Source of the DNA: Myxococcales bacterium
GTDB lineage: Bacteria > Myxococcota_A > Polyangia > Polyangiales > Polyangiaceae
Assembly (NCBI GenBank): GCA_021847645.1
Contig: JAJZQG010000002.1
Span: 1-64,000, forward strand
Direction of reading: 5' to 3'
DNA: 64,000 nucleotides
This document shows, one piece after another, positions 39,977 to 48,556 of this stretch; within the stretch, counting starts at the first letter, position 1, and the number at the start of each line of letters is the position of its first letter. The position numbers and the translations under genes are program-made. The notes below the pieces were generated by a model, which worked only from the letters and a program-made list of their open reading frames with translations, did no database searches and had not been told where the DNA came from.

Positions 39977-41005
39977 TCACCGCACCACCTCTCGCGCGCA
40001 ACGGCTGACGCCATCTTCCGTCCCGAACCAGACGTTACCGTGCTGGTCTTGGAGCATGGCCTTGACCTCGTTACCGGCGAGTCCGCTCGAGGATCCCACA
40101 TACCACCAGCGGTTCCCGTTCCAACGTGCCGCGCCGTCGTACTCCGCTCCGAACCAGATCGCGCCGTCGTCGTCGACCAGCAGCGAGCGCACCTTCTCGC
40201 CCGCCAGCCCGTCGCGCTTCTGCCATGTAATCCACGTGGACCCGTCGAACCTCGAGGCCCCGCCGCGGGACCCGAACCCGGCGCCCACCCAGATTCGCCC
40301 TTCCCGATCCTCGGCGATGGCGTTGATCATCGAATGCGCCAGCCCGTCTGCGACCGAATAGGTGTGTACGCTGCCGTCCTCGAGGACGGTCAAGCCCCCC
40401 TCGGCGGTCAGGCCGTTGCCTAGCCACAGGCGATCATGAGAGTCCTGGAACAGCACGGTCACCGCGTCGGATGCGAGGCCGTCCTTCTTCGTCCAAAGCC
40501 GGTCTCCGCGGACACCGAGCTGCGCCGCGCCGCGCTCCGTTCCAGCCCAGACCGTGCCGTCGCGAGCGCGCAGCACGGCCCAGACCTGGCCGTTTGGGAG
40601 TTGCGGCGAGGTGATTCTCTCCCAGGCCGCACCGTCAAAGTGGCTGAGACCGTCGCGGTGGGCGACCCAGACGTGGCCCTCGTAAGCCGCCAGACCGGCC
40701 ACGAGCTCGACGGGCCCGCCAGCCAGGACCTCCCGCTTCCATTGGCACGTAGAAGCGTCGATCACGACCAGTCCGTCGGGCCCGCCGGCCCAGACTTCAT
40801 CGCCGACGCTGGCGAGTGCGAGCACGTCGTGGGGAGGGCGCGCGATGCTCCATCCGGCCGGGGGCTTCTTTCGCGGGCGCCAGGTGCGAACGGCGAACCC
40901 GGCGCCGGCGACCAGCGCTACGCCGATGAGCAGCTGCAGAAGCACCACGGCGGCGCGCCGCCCGGATCGACGATCTGGAGCCTGCGCCGTCGGGCTCGCG
41001 TTCAT
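39977..41005 (-). CDS. Membrane-anchored two-component-regulator-type beta-propeller protein
   Basis: A 342-aa protein with an N-terminal membrane helix (VVLLQLLIGVALVAGAGFAV, about residues 19-38) followed by six to seven propeller blades of the Reg_prop type: VWAGGPDGLVVID, VWVAHRDGLSHFDG, VWAGTERGAAQLG, LWLGNGL, IWVGAGFGS, IWFGAEYDGAARW, VWFGTEDGVSR. Such propellers normally sit in the periplasmic part of hybrid sensors, but no kinase part follows here. It is the last gene of the ABC importer operon and its ATG overlaps the ATPase stop (ATGA). It may sense or bind something related to the transported substrate (inference). Confidence 0.75.
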   Translation of the reverse strand: MNASPTAQAPDRRSGRRAAVVLLQLLIGVALVAGAGFAVRTWRPRKKPPAGWSIARPPHDVLALASVGDEVWAGGPDGLVVIDASTCQWKREVLAGGPVELVAGLAAYEGHVWVAHRDGLSHFDGAAWERITSPQLPNGQVWAVLRARDGTVWAGTERGAAQLGVRGDRLWTKKDGLASDAVTVLFQDSHDRLWLGNGLTAEGGLTVLEDGSVHTYSVADGLAHSMINAIAEDREGRIWVGAGFGSRGGASRFDGSTWITWQKRDGLAGEKVRSLLVDDDGAIWFGAEYDGAARWNGNRWWYVGSSSGLAGNEVKAMLQDQHGNVWFGTEDGVSRCAREVVR

Positions 41006-41640
41006 GGGCCCGCGCTCCGTTTGGCAAGCCGGAGGGTCGCGCCCGGAACCTCGGCGGCCTCGCGATCGTCGTGCGTTACCAGAATGACGCTGGCCCCGAT
41101 TTCCCGTGCTTGCGCGAGAACGAACGCCAGCACCGAATGCTTGGACACAGAGTCCAGGTGCGAGAGCGGCTCGTCGAGGATCAGTCGCGCTGGGCTGGCC
41201 GCCATGGCTCGGGCGATGGACACGCGGCGCGACTCGCCGCCCGACAGCTGGTGAGGATACTTGTCCAGGAGCGACTCGACGCCGAGCCCCGCAGCCAGCA
41301 GCTCGAACCTCGCCCGCGCCCCGGCGCCGTCGCGCAGCGCGAAGCGGATGTGCCGCGCTACGGTCATGTGAGGCCACAGCGCGGCCGCCTGGAAGGCGAA
41401 CCCCATCGACCGCTCGTGCGGCGGCAGAGCGTACCCGGGCTCGCTCGCGACATTGCCGTCCAGCCAGACCCGTCCGCCGCCGGGTTCCTCGAGCCCCGCG
41501 AGGATGCGCAGGAGCGTGGTCTTGCCAGAGCCTGACGGTCCGGTCACGACCAGGTGAGCGCCGGAGGCCAGCTCGAACGACAGGTCGTCGAGCACGCGCT
41601 GCCCGCCGAATACCTTGGAGACGTTCTCGACGCGAATCAT
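41002..41640 (-). CDS. ABC transporter ATP-binding protein, Fe3+-type importer
   Basis: A 212-aa ABC ATPase: Walker A GPSGSGKTT, Q-loop in FAFQAAALWPH, signature LSGGESRR, Walker B RLILDEPLSHLD and switch VTHDD. It is shorter than FbpC/PotA-type ATPases of about 350 aa and lacks the C-terminal regulatory (TOBE) domain. The start overlaps the permease stop (ATGA), and its stop overlaps the propeller gene, so all are translationally coupled. It energises the fused permease upstream. Confidence 0.87.
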   Translation of the reverse strand: MIRVENVSKVFGGQRVLDDLSFELASGAHLVVTGPSGSGKTTLLRILAGLEEPGGGRVWLDGNVASEPGYALPPHERSMGFAFQAAALWPHMTVARHIRFALRDGAGARARFELLAAGLGVESLLDKYPHQLSGGESRRVSIARAMAASPARLILDEPLSHLDSVSKHSVLAFVLAQAREIGASVILVTHDDREAAEVPGATLRLAKRSAGP

Positions 41641-43190
41641 GGCGATGGCGGCCTCCGGTCGAGGGTGCGGCCACGCAGGGCGGCGAACGCGACCAGCCCG
41701 GCCAGCAAGGTGAGCAGCCACATGGTCAGGCAGGTACCTGCCACGGATCGGGTCGCACCTGCATGAAGATAGTTGTAGAGACGCATGGTGAGCGTGGCGT
41801 AGCCCGGAGGCGCGACGAGCAGGCTTGCCCCAAGCTCGCCCGCGCTCAAGGCCAGCACGAGCGCGGCCGCCGCCAGCCAACCGGTCCGCTCCAGCCCGAA
41901 CCCAGCGTGGAGCCACCCGTGCCAGGCGCTCCGCTGATGGACCCGAATCGCATCCAGCAGGGCTGGGTCTCGCTGTCGTGCGACGGCCCAGAGCACGAGC
42001 GCAGCGCTTGGCGCGAAACGCTCCACGCTGGCCAGGACCAGGATTCCACGACTCTGCATCAAGGGCTCGAACCAGGAGCGATTCCACACGCCGATAAGGC
42101 CCAGACCGATCAGCGAAGGCGGCAGGACCCAGGGAATCCAAAGCAGCGTCCAGGCCAGGACGCCGCGCCATCCCGGACGCGCCAGCTCGCCGGCCCACGG
42201 CCGCGCGGCCAGGACCGCGAGCGCAGCAGCCCAGACAGCCACCCAAGCTGTGGTCTCGAGCTCCCGGCTGCCGTTCGCCAGCGCGGCACCCCACCGTCCA
42301 AGTGAGCCGGTCATCACGGCCAGCGTCACGAACGGCACACCGACCCAAGCGAGCGCGATCAGGGCCGCCAAGCCTTGAAGCACGACGAGCGCCATGGGCC
42401 AACGGACCGCAGGGCGGGGGCGCGCGGGCTGGCTTCGTCCCGCTGCGACCACTCGAATGCTGCGCCAGAACAACAGCGAGGCGAGCGACGCGCTGGCGAC
42501 CAGGGGCAGGGACATCCACACCACACGCCCGGGCGTCTCGGTCGCGCCAAGCTCGGCGAACACGTCGAGAGCGTAGACGTCCATGTGATAGAGCGACGGT
42601 ACGGTGAAGTCGAGCAGGCCAATCGCGAAGCAAAGCGAGAAGCTCGCGAGCAGGTGCGGGCGGCACGACGGAAGAACGCCGACCGCGAAGGCTTTCCAGG
42701 GCGGCACGTGCAAACGCGCGGCGTCGAACAGCTCCGGGTCGGCTCCGTCGAGGCCTGCAAGACAAAGCGCCAGCGCCACGGGCGCGAACCACGCCGCCTG
42801 GACCCACAGCGCAGCAGGCCAACCAGCGGGACCCAGAATATGGGACCAGACCAACGCGTGAATGTAAGGGGGAATCGCCGCGAACGCGAGCGCGCCCCAG
42901 GTCAGCGCGGTTCGGGCCTGTGAGGGCACTCGCCACAGCCGCAACGCCGCGAGCAAGCCGACGGCAGTTGCCAGCAGGGACGACCCGGCGGACAGCGCCA
43001 CGCTGCGCAGCAGCAGGATGCCCCGCCCACCGAGCGGCAGGGCCAAGGAGAGCCAATCCGATGACGGCACCGAGGCCATGGACACGAGCAGCGCCAGGAC
43101 AGGCGCGGCGAGCAAGCCCCAGGCGAGCACGAGCCATGCCCTGTTCAGCCATCGGACGAGCACTGGGGCCAGGCTAGCTCGCGCGCGCAC
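41637..43190 (-). CDS. Fused ABC permease, Fe3+-type importer
   Basis: A 517-aa membrane protein with about 12 hydrophobic helices in two halves, the usual architecture of FbpB/AfuB iron(III) permeases in which two permease domains are fused. Each half has an EAA-like loop facing the ATPase (ELFDAARLHVPPWKAFAVGV; LLDAIRVHQRSAWHGWLH). GTG start; it begins 9 bp after the binding-protein stop and overlaps the ATPase gene. The substrate is inferred from family only. Confidence 0.85.
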   Translation of the reverse strand: MRARASLAPVLVRWLNRAWLVLAWGLLAAPVLALLVSMASVPSSDWLSLALPLGGRGILLLRSVALSAGSSLLATAVGLLAALRLWRVPSQARTALTWGALAFAAIPPYIHALVWSHILGPAGWPAALWVQAAWFAPVALALCLAGLDGADPELFDAARLHVPPWKAFAVGVLPSCRPHLLASFSLCFAIGLLDFTVPSLYHMDVYALDVFAELGATETPGRVVWMSLPLVASASLASLLFWRSIRVVAAGRSQPARPRPAVRWPMALVVLQGLAALIALAWVGVPFVTLAVMTGSLGRWGAALANGSRELETTAWVAVWAAALAVLAARPWAGELARPGWRGVLAWTLLWIPWVLPPSLIGLGLIGVWNRSWFEPLMQSRGILVLASVERFAPSAALVLWAVARQRDPALLDAIRVHQRSAWHGWLHAGFGLERTGWLAAAALVLALSAGELGASLLVAPPGYATLTMRLYNYLHAGATRSVAGTCLTMWLLTLLAGLVAFAALRGRTLDRRPPSP

Positions 43191-43199
43191 GTGGTTCCT

Positions 43200-44258
43200 C
43201 TACTTCGCAAACAGGGCGCGCAGATCCTCGCGAGCGCGATCGACCATGCCGGCCATTCGTTCGGGGTCCACTCGCATGCGGCGCAAGGAAGGAAATGAAA
43301 AGCAAGGCGGCGCGGTATCGAGCTGCCGTGCGGGCGCGTGACTCCAGCCCGACGCCACGAGCATGCGTTCGGTCTGCTCGCTGAGCAGGAAGTCGACCAA
43401 GGCTTTGGCCTGGTCGGGGTGGGGCGCACCGGCCACCATCGCCACGGTGGTGGGGATGACGAGGGCCCCCATCTGATCCGCGCCTTGATCCGGGGCGATG
43501 ACACGCACCCGGGCCCCCCGCCGCATGGCCTCGCAGGCATCGTCCGTGTCCACGAGTCCGACCTTCAGGTCCCCGCTGGCCACCAGGTCCCGCACCACCG
43601 AGTTGCCGTCTGCGATGCGCACGCCGCTGCTGCGGACGCTCTGATAGAAAGCGTTCGCCTTGTCGGGTCCCAACATGGCAAACAGCGCGGCTGCGTGCGT
43701 GGCGCTCGTACCGAATAACGGGTGCGCCAGACCGGCCCCCGGGCGGGCCAGATCGTAGAGCGAAGAAGGCATTTCGGCATCCGGCACGTCGGCCGCGACC
43801 AGCAGCACGCGTGCCCGTCCCGCGCAGCCCGCCCAAAGCCCTTGCGGGTCCACGAAGTCGCCGGGCAGCCCGGCCGCGCTCGGCGACCGATAAGGCTGAA
43901 GGGCGCCGGCGCGCGCGAGCATCAGCGTCTGTGAAAGCTCTCCGTTCCAGAACACGTCCGCTTGCGGGTGGGACTTCTCCGCCACGATACGGCGAGCCAA
44001 TCCCGCCGCCTTGGCGGCCTCGACGTCGAACACGGGGCGCACTTCAATTCCGGTCTGCTCGGTAAATCGGGCAAGCACGGGCTCCGCGTGGGCCTGGTCG
44101 ACGGAGACGTAGACGATCACCACCGGCGAGGGCGGCTTTCTCGAGCAGCCGGGCGCCGCAGCCAACCACGCAACCGCCATGAGCGCGAGCAAGGCGAGCC
44201 GGCGAAGCCACGAAAAGGCAGCGCGGTGGCTGGCCTCGATCAGCACCGCCGGAGTCAT
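43200..44258 (-). CDS. ABC substrate-binding lipoprotein, Fe3+-type
   Basis: A 352-aa extracytoplasmic binding protein: signal plus lipobox AAAPGCS (Cys near 31), then the FbpA/FutA-like fold VVIVYVSVDQAHAEPVLARF, the family segment QADVFWNGE and the GLVDTDDACEAM region. Related proteins bind Fe3+, but neighbours in the same family bind thiamine, putrescine or phosphonates, and the Tyr pair used by FbpA for iron is not evident, so iron is only the best guess. ATG 44258 has GGAGG 7 nt upstream; the frame is open to 44507. First gene of a four-gene operon. Confidence 0.82.
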   Translation of the reverse strand: MTPAVLIEASHRAAFSWLRRLALLALMAVAWLAAAPGCSRKPPSPVVIVYVSVDQAHAEPVLARFTEQTGIEVRPVFDVEAAKAAGLARRIVAEKSHPQADVFWNGELSQTLMLARAGALQPYRSPSAAGLPGDFVDPQGLWAGCAGRARVLLVAADVPDAEMPSSLYDLARPGAGLAHPLFGTSATHAAALFAMLGPDKANAFYQSVRSSGVRIADGNSVVRDLVASGDLKVGLVDTDDACEAMRRGARVRVIAPDQGADQMGALVIPTTVAMVAGAPHPDQAKALVDFLLSEQTERMLVASGWSHAPARQLDTAPPCFSFPSLRRMRVDPERMAGMVDRAREDLRALFAK

Positions 44259-44466
44259 GGGGCGACCTCCGGACATTCGCGCAACCATGCTGCCCGACGC
44301 GCGAAAGCCGGTGCGAGCGGTGCGGGCGTCGCCAGACGCGACCCAAAATGAACCGGGGGCTCGGACATGGGGACATGCTAGCAGGTCGGGAACGCTTCGG
44401 GCAGATGACGAACGGGCCAAAGCAGTGTACTGTCGGTTCAGGTTCCCACTGCGGCGGTGCAGGCCG

Positions 44467-46929
44467 ATGACCTTTCGCGATCTCGAGGCCCGATATCGCC
44501 AGCTCATGATGGAGCAGGTGGCTGGGCGTATGCCTGCCCACCAGTTCGTGGCAGCGCTCGGGCAACTGCAGTGCCAGGACGCGCAAGGGCGTCCGTGGAA
44601 GCTGGACGCTGCGGGTACGTGGCTCGTCTGGGACGGCCGGACCTGGCAACAAGCGGCTCCGGCCTTGGATTCCGTTGCGTTCCCGTTGCCGGGCGGCCTG
44701 TCCGGGGCTGCCCCGGTCGTCGCGGCACAACCTGCGGCCGCTTACCAGGCGTATCCGGCAGCGGGCCAGCCCAATCCCGCGCAACCCTATCCCGCGCAGC
44801 CTTATGCTCAACCCTATCCCGCTCAACCCTATCCCGCTCAACCCTATCCCGCTCAACCCTATCCCGCTCAACCCTATCCCGCTCAACCCTATCCCGCTCA
44901 ACCCTATCCCGCTCAGCCCTATCCCGCGCAGCCCAATCCCGCGCATCCCTATCCTCATCAGGAACACCCAGCGCAGCCGGCCAACCCGTACACCGGGCGC
45001 TCTCCGCAGCCCCCGGTCCCGCGGTCGGCCCCCGCGATTCCTGGTTGGCTTCTCGGCGCCGAAGCTCAGGTGCAGAGACTGCTCGCCGAGCACGCGACGG
45101 GCCGGATGCATCCCGCCATGCTGGCGCAAGCGCTCGAGCAGCTCAAAGTGCAGGATGCGCGTGGCGTGTGGTGGAAGCCGCGCGGTGCCTCTGGAGGCTG
45201 GGTTGCGTGGAACGGACAAGCGTGGGTCGATGCGCCGCTTCCTCCCGGCCCCGCAGCGCCGTCCGGGGGCGCGCCGTCCTATGCAACGTCCGCCGCGGCT
45301 GCAGCAGATGCCAGGCTCGATCTCGACGCGGAGAAGAAGAAGCCTATCGGCCAACGCTCCGACAAGTGGTGGGACCTGGTCGCCGTCGTCGGCGGCACCC
45401 TGAGCGGTTGGGTGTGGTTCGTCTACTCGGCCGTTCGCGGGATGCCTCAGCTCAAGCTTTTCGGCCCGGCGCAACGCGAGTCCTGGTTCGACTTCTTCCC
45501 GCCGATGATCTTGCTCGGCATTCCCATCCTGCTGCTGCCGTTCCGGCGCCTCGTGTTCAAGCTGCTCCAGAAGATCCCCCTGCCGCTCAAGATCCTGGGC
45601 GGCCTGATCCTGGCCTTCGTCGCGTTGACCGTCCAATACGACACGTTCTTCCTCAACCAGCGAGAGGGCCTCGACTTCATCACGCCCCTGCTGATGACGG
45701 GCATTCCCCTCTTGTTCACCTGGTTCCGCGGGCCCATCGACCGCGTCCTGTCTCCTTTCCAGGTCATCCGCAGGCTCATCCCCCGCCCCTTGCTGGTGGG
45801 CGCCGGTCTGGCGATTCCCTTCTTCACGGCGGTCGTCCTCTACTACCTGTTCGGCATCAACCAATACCCGCTTCTGCGTTGGAACGTCTTTCTGGGGCTC
45901 GTGCTCTCCTATCTCGTGCTGCGCACGCCCAAGACCAAGCCGTCGTCCGCCGCGCCCGCAGGGGTCGCCACGGCAACCCTGTTCCTCGGCTCCCTCGCGC
46001 TCGTGCTCCTGTGCCCGGGGCTCGCCTGGGCCGACGACTTCCTGCGCGACCCGTTCAACCTCAACGACGGATTGAGGACGCCGGGAATCGCCGTGGCGAT
46101 CTCCGGCCTGGCGACCACCGTCGTGACGGTGGTGATCAATGGCATCGAGGTCGTACGCGTGTTCATCACGCCGCCGCCGGGGACCACGGTCCCGGGCAGC
46201 AAGGACGCGCCACCGCAGCAGAGCGCCTTCGTGGTGGTGGTCCGCACGGTCGACGCCACGGGTGTCATGTCGACCACGCTCGACCAGCAGAAGACGCCCG
46301 CGATATTCATCTACGCACACTGCGAAGAAGTGGGCAAGGGGCACTTCCCGCAAGGGGACCCGACGATCCAGTTCTCTTTGCTGAGCGCCCAGCAGGTGGT
46401 CGGCTGCCAGGACCTGGGGACGGCCCATGGCGAGCGTTGCGCCCAGGTCGCGTTCCTGCCCCAACTCAGCAAGGACGTGACGATCCCGCCGTCGTGCGTG
46501 GTGCAGGTGTCGGCGGGGGCAGGAGGCGGGCTCATCAGCGCGCCTGTCACCTTGAGCCTCGTGGCAGACTTGATCCTGGCCGCAGAGGTGGTGAACGGCG
46601 AGCGGCGATTGCCGATCGATCCGGCGAGGCCTACGTTTTGTGTGCGCTACGAGCCCAAGACCAAGGAGTGGCGCCTGGGCGAGGTAGTGCTGTACTTCCA
46701 CACGCCGGACAACGACCAGCCCGTGCGGCCGCCGTTCCAGGTGTTGTGGCAGCCCATCACCGCGAATCCCCCGTACCTGGAGTTCGACGCGCCCGTGTCG
46801 GACGACGGCGGGCTGACGTGGCGGGTTCACCCCAAGCTGCTGCCGGGGGTGAAGCTCCCGGACGACTGGCTGCTGGCGAAGGGAGAGATCGAGCTGGACA
46901 TCGGGTGCACCACGCTGGAGGGGCCATGA
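44467..46929 (+). CDS. Polytopic protein with duplicated small N-terminal domain and PYPAQ repeats
   Basis: An 820-aa protein I cannot assign to a named family. Residues 1-65 and about 200-260 are two copies of one small domain: a helix ending in V/ATGRM-type residues, then LQCQDAQGRPWKLD...WLVWDGRTW in copy 1 and LKVQDARGVWWKP...WVAWNGQAW in copy 2. Similar Trp-rich modules occur before membrane domains in other bacteria. Between them lies a PYPAQ repeat tract. About eight transmembrane helices follow (300-565), one containing a signal-like segment ending GLAWADD, then a beta-rich extracytoplasmic domain. First gene of a three-gene operon with a membrane partner and an FHA/zinc-ribbon protein. 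Confidence 0.75.
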   Translation: MTFRDLEARYRQLMMEQVAGRMPAHQFVAALGQLQCQDAQGRPWKLDAAGTWLVWDGRTWQQAAPALDSVAFPLPGGLSGAAPVVAAQPAAAYQAYPAAGQPNPAQPYPAQPYAQPYPAQPYPAQPYPAQPYPAQPYPAQPYPAQPYPAQPYPAQPNPAHPYPHQEHPAQPANPYTGRSPQPPVPRSAPAIPGWLLGAEAQVQRLLAEHATGRMHPAMLAQALEQLKVQDARGVWWKPRGASGGWVAWNGQAWVDAPLPPGPAAPSGGAPSYATSAAAAADARLDLDAEKKKPIGQRSDKWWDLVAVVGGTLSGWVWFVYSAVRGMPQLKLFGPAQRESWFDFFPPMILLGIPILLLPFRRLVFKLLQKIPLPLKILGGLILAFVALTVQYDTFFLNQREGLDFITPLLMTGIPLLFTWFRGPIDRVLSPFQVIRRLIPRPLLVGAGLAIPFFTAVVLYYLFGINQYPLLRWNVFLGLVLSYLVLRTPKTKPSSAAPAGVATATLFLGSLALVLLCPGLAWADDFLRDPFNLNDGLRTPGIAVAISGLATTVVTVVINGIEVVRVFITPPPGTTVPGSKDAPPQQSAFVVVVRTVDATGVMSTTLDQQKTPAIFIYAHCEEVGKGHFPQGDPTIQFSLLSAQQVVGCQDLGTAHGERCAQVAFLPQLSKDVTIPPSCVVQVSAGAGGGLISAPVTLSLVADLILAAEVVNGERRLPIDPARPTFCVRYEPKTKEWRLGEVVLYFHTPDNDQPVRPPFQVLWQPITANPPYLEFDAPVSDDGGLTWRVHPKLLPGVKLPDDWLLAKGEIELDIGCTTLEGP
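44806..44925 (+). repeat. 15-bp coding minisatellite (PYPAQ repeats)
   Basis: Seven perfect copies of GCTCAACCCTATCCC occupy 44806-44910; an eighth copy with one change ends at 44925, and diverged units flank the array on both sides (from 44779 to about 44955). The unit is a multiple of three, so copy-number change keeps the reading frame and alters the linker by five residues per unit. Confidence 0.92.
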
Positions 46930-46953
46930 CCTCGCTTGCGGGGAGGAGCTGAG

Positions 46954-48534
46954 ATGGCACCGGGCAAGGCCTTCCGCGCGAAGATGGCGTACTTCCTGCG
47001 CCCGCCGATCGAGGTCTGCGCGAAGTTCGACGTCCCCAAAGGCAGCACGCGCACGTGGGGCAATGGCGTCCAGCTCGGCCCGGCGGAGTTCGTGGCGGAC
47101 GGTGAGGACAAGCTTGGGCTCGTGCTGTTCATCCATCGTGCGGACGCCCCGGAAGACGAGCCGATGCGGGAGGTGCAGGTCGAGCAGTATCAGATCCAAT
47201 TCACCGGCCGCGACGGCGAGCGGTTCGAGCTTCGCGAGGATCCCGATTTCGAGGAGCCGGGACAGAAGCGCTACGAGCTTTGCTCCAAGGAGGGTCGTCC
47301 CCTGCTGGCGTCGGCGGATGTGCCCGAGCGCATGAAGCTCGCGCTCAAGGCCCGGGTGAGGCTGCAATCCACTTCGTCTCAGGGCACGGTGGTGATTGAC
47401 CTGCAGGGCGAGGCGGAGGTGCTGCCGCGGTGCTTCTTCCTGAAGTTGATCGTGGTCCCCGGATGGAAGCCGGGCACGTCGGAGGCCGGTGCGATGGTCG
47501 TTCTCGCACCCGGGGGCAAGCCTTGCCAGGGCAGCAACTTGCGGCTCGAGGTGATCGCGAAGGGTGCGGCGCAGCTCGCGGTGGAAGGCACCCCGGATCA
47601 AGCGACCGACGCGGACGGGTGTGCGCGATGGGTACTTCGCTACGGCAACCTCACGTGGGACACGATCGCCGGCGCGCAGGTGTCCTTCAAGGTGCGCTGC
47701 GGCATCGTGGGGCCTGGCGGCGCTGCGAGCGAAGCCACGTACGTGGAGCTCGACGTCCAGGAGAACGGGGCCAAGCTCTTTGCCGCGTTGGACGGCGCCG
47801 CTTCGTCGCTCGAGCTCACGAACCCTGAGTGGCAGTACAGCTCGTCGGCGAGGACGATTCCAGGGCTGCTGTGGCCGGATTACCTGTGCGGCCCGCTCAA
47901 TAACATCCTCGACATCACGACCGGGAGCACCTTCGGAAACCTCGCCCACTACACCTGCGGCATGCTGCGGGACCGTATTTGGGATTGGATGCTGGCGCGG
48001 CGTTTCTCCCAGGACTTGGAGGTGCGCAGGTCGATGAACGGCTTCGACTTCTGCAAGTGGGAGATGGCGCCGATTCACGTGTACTTCGGGCTCCATCCGG
48101 CGGGGCTGCCCGACGATCCCCGCTTCGTGGACCCGTGGTGGGACCAGACGTACGCCCCTGGCACGGTGCTCACGCAAGGCGACGAGCGGATGAAGATGGC
48201 CGGCACGCTCGCGGCTTCCGCGCTGCTGATCCTGGTCACGCGCGGCATCCTCCTTCGAAAGGGGTTCGCGGTGTTCACGAGCAAGCTGAGCATCGCGCTG
48301 CTCGGCGGGGGAGCCGGAGGCGCCACGGGGTGGAGCTGGTACAAGGGAATCCTGCACGAGGGCGCCAGCCCGGTGACCACCCAAGACCAGTACATGGCCG
48401 CAAACGGTGATTACCCCAAGGAGTACTTCGACAGCCGCATGAAGGTACGCGTCAATCCCGACTGGAAGCCGCTGCTGCTCCAGGAGGCCCAGAAGAAAGC
48501 TCGTCTCGTCGTGGAGCCCGTGGAGCCCTGGTGA
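46954..48534 (+). CDS. Membrane-associated protein of the same operon, hypothetical
   Basis: A 526-aa protein. The N-terminal 280 residues are beta-rich and Ig-like (YFLRPPIEVCAKFDVPKG, VEQYQIQFTGRDGERFELRED, ARWVLRYGNLTWD). The middle has WPDYLCGPLNNILDITTG, CGMLRDRIWDW and GFDFCKWEMAPIHVYFGLHP. Two hydrophobic segments follow at about 410-450. I do not recognise the family. A GGGAGGAG Shine-Dalgarno precedes ATG 46954, 24 bp after the first gene; the third gene starts 22 bp after its stop. Its beta domains resemble those at the end of the first protein, so the two may pair. Confidence 0.65.
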   Translation: MAPGKAFRAKMAYFLRPPIEVCAKFDVPKGSTRTWGNGVQLGPAEFVADGEDKLGLVLFIHRADAPEDEPMREVQVEQYQIQFTGRDGERFELREDPDFEEPGQKRYELCSKEGRPLLASADVPERMKLALKARVRLQSTSSQGTVVIDLQGEAEVLPRCFFLKLIVVPGWKPGTSEAGAMVVLAPGGKPCQGSNLRLEVIAKGAAQLAVEGTPDQATDADGCARWVLRYGNLTWDTIAGAQVSFKVRCGIVGPGGAASEATYVELDVQENGAKLFAALDGAASSLELTNPEWQYSSSARTIPGLLWPDYLCGPLNNILDITTGSTFGNLAHYTCGMLRDRIWDWMLARRFSQDLEVRRSMNGFDFCKWEMAPIHVYFGLHPAGLPDDPRFVDPWWDQTYAPGTVLTQGDERMKMAGTLAASALLILVTRGILLRKGFAVFTSKLSIALLGGGAGGATGWSWYKGILHEGASPVTTQDQYMAANGDYPKEYFDSRMKVRVNPDWKPLLLQEAQKKARLVVEPVEPW

Positions 48535-48556
48535 ACGTCAAAGGAGATCGTTTCGC

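Noticed and set aside
43200-44258. Firm naming of the importer as FbpABC
   Set aside because: The iron-binding Tyr pair is not evident in the binding protein and no Fur box is visible; related families carry other ligands, so gene symbols were left blank.
44044-48384. A 1,446-codon open frame on the minus strand
   Set aside because: It is antisense to the three-gene operon and the binding-protein gene, with Arg/His-rich composition, no domain and no start signal. High GC leaves long open shadows.
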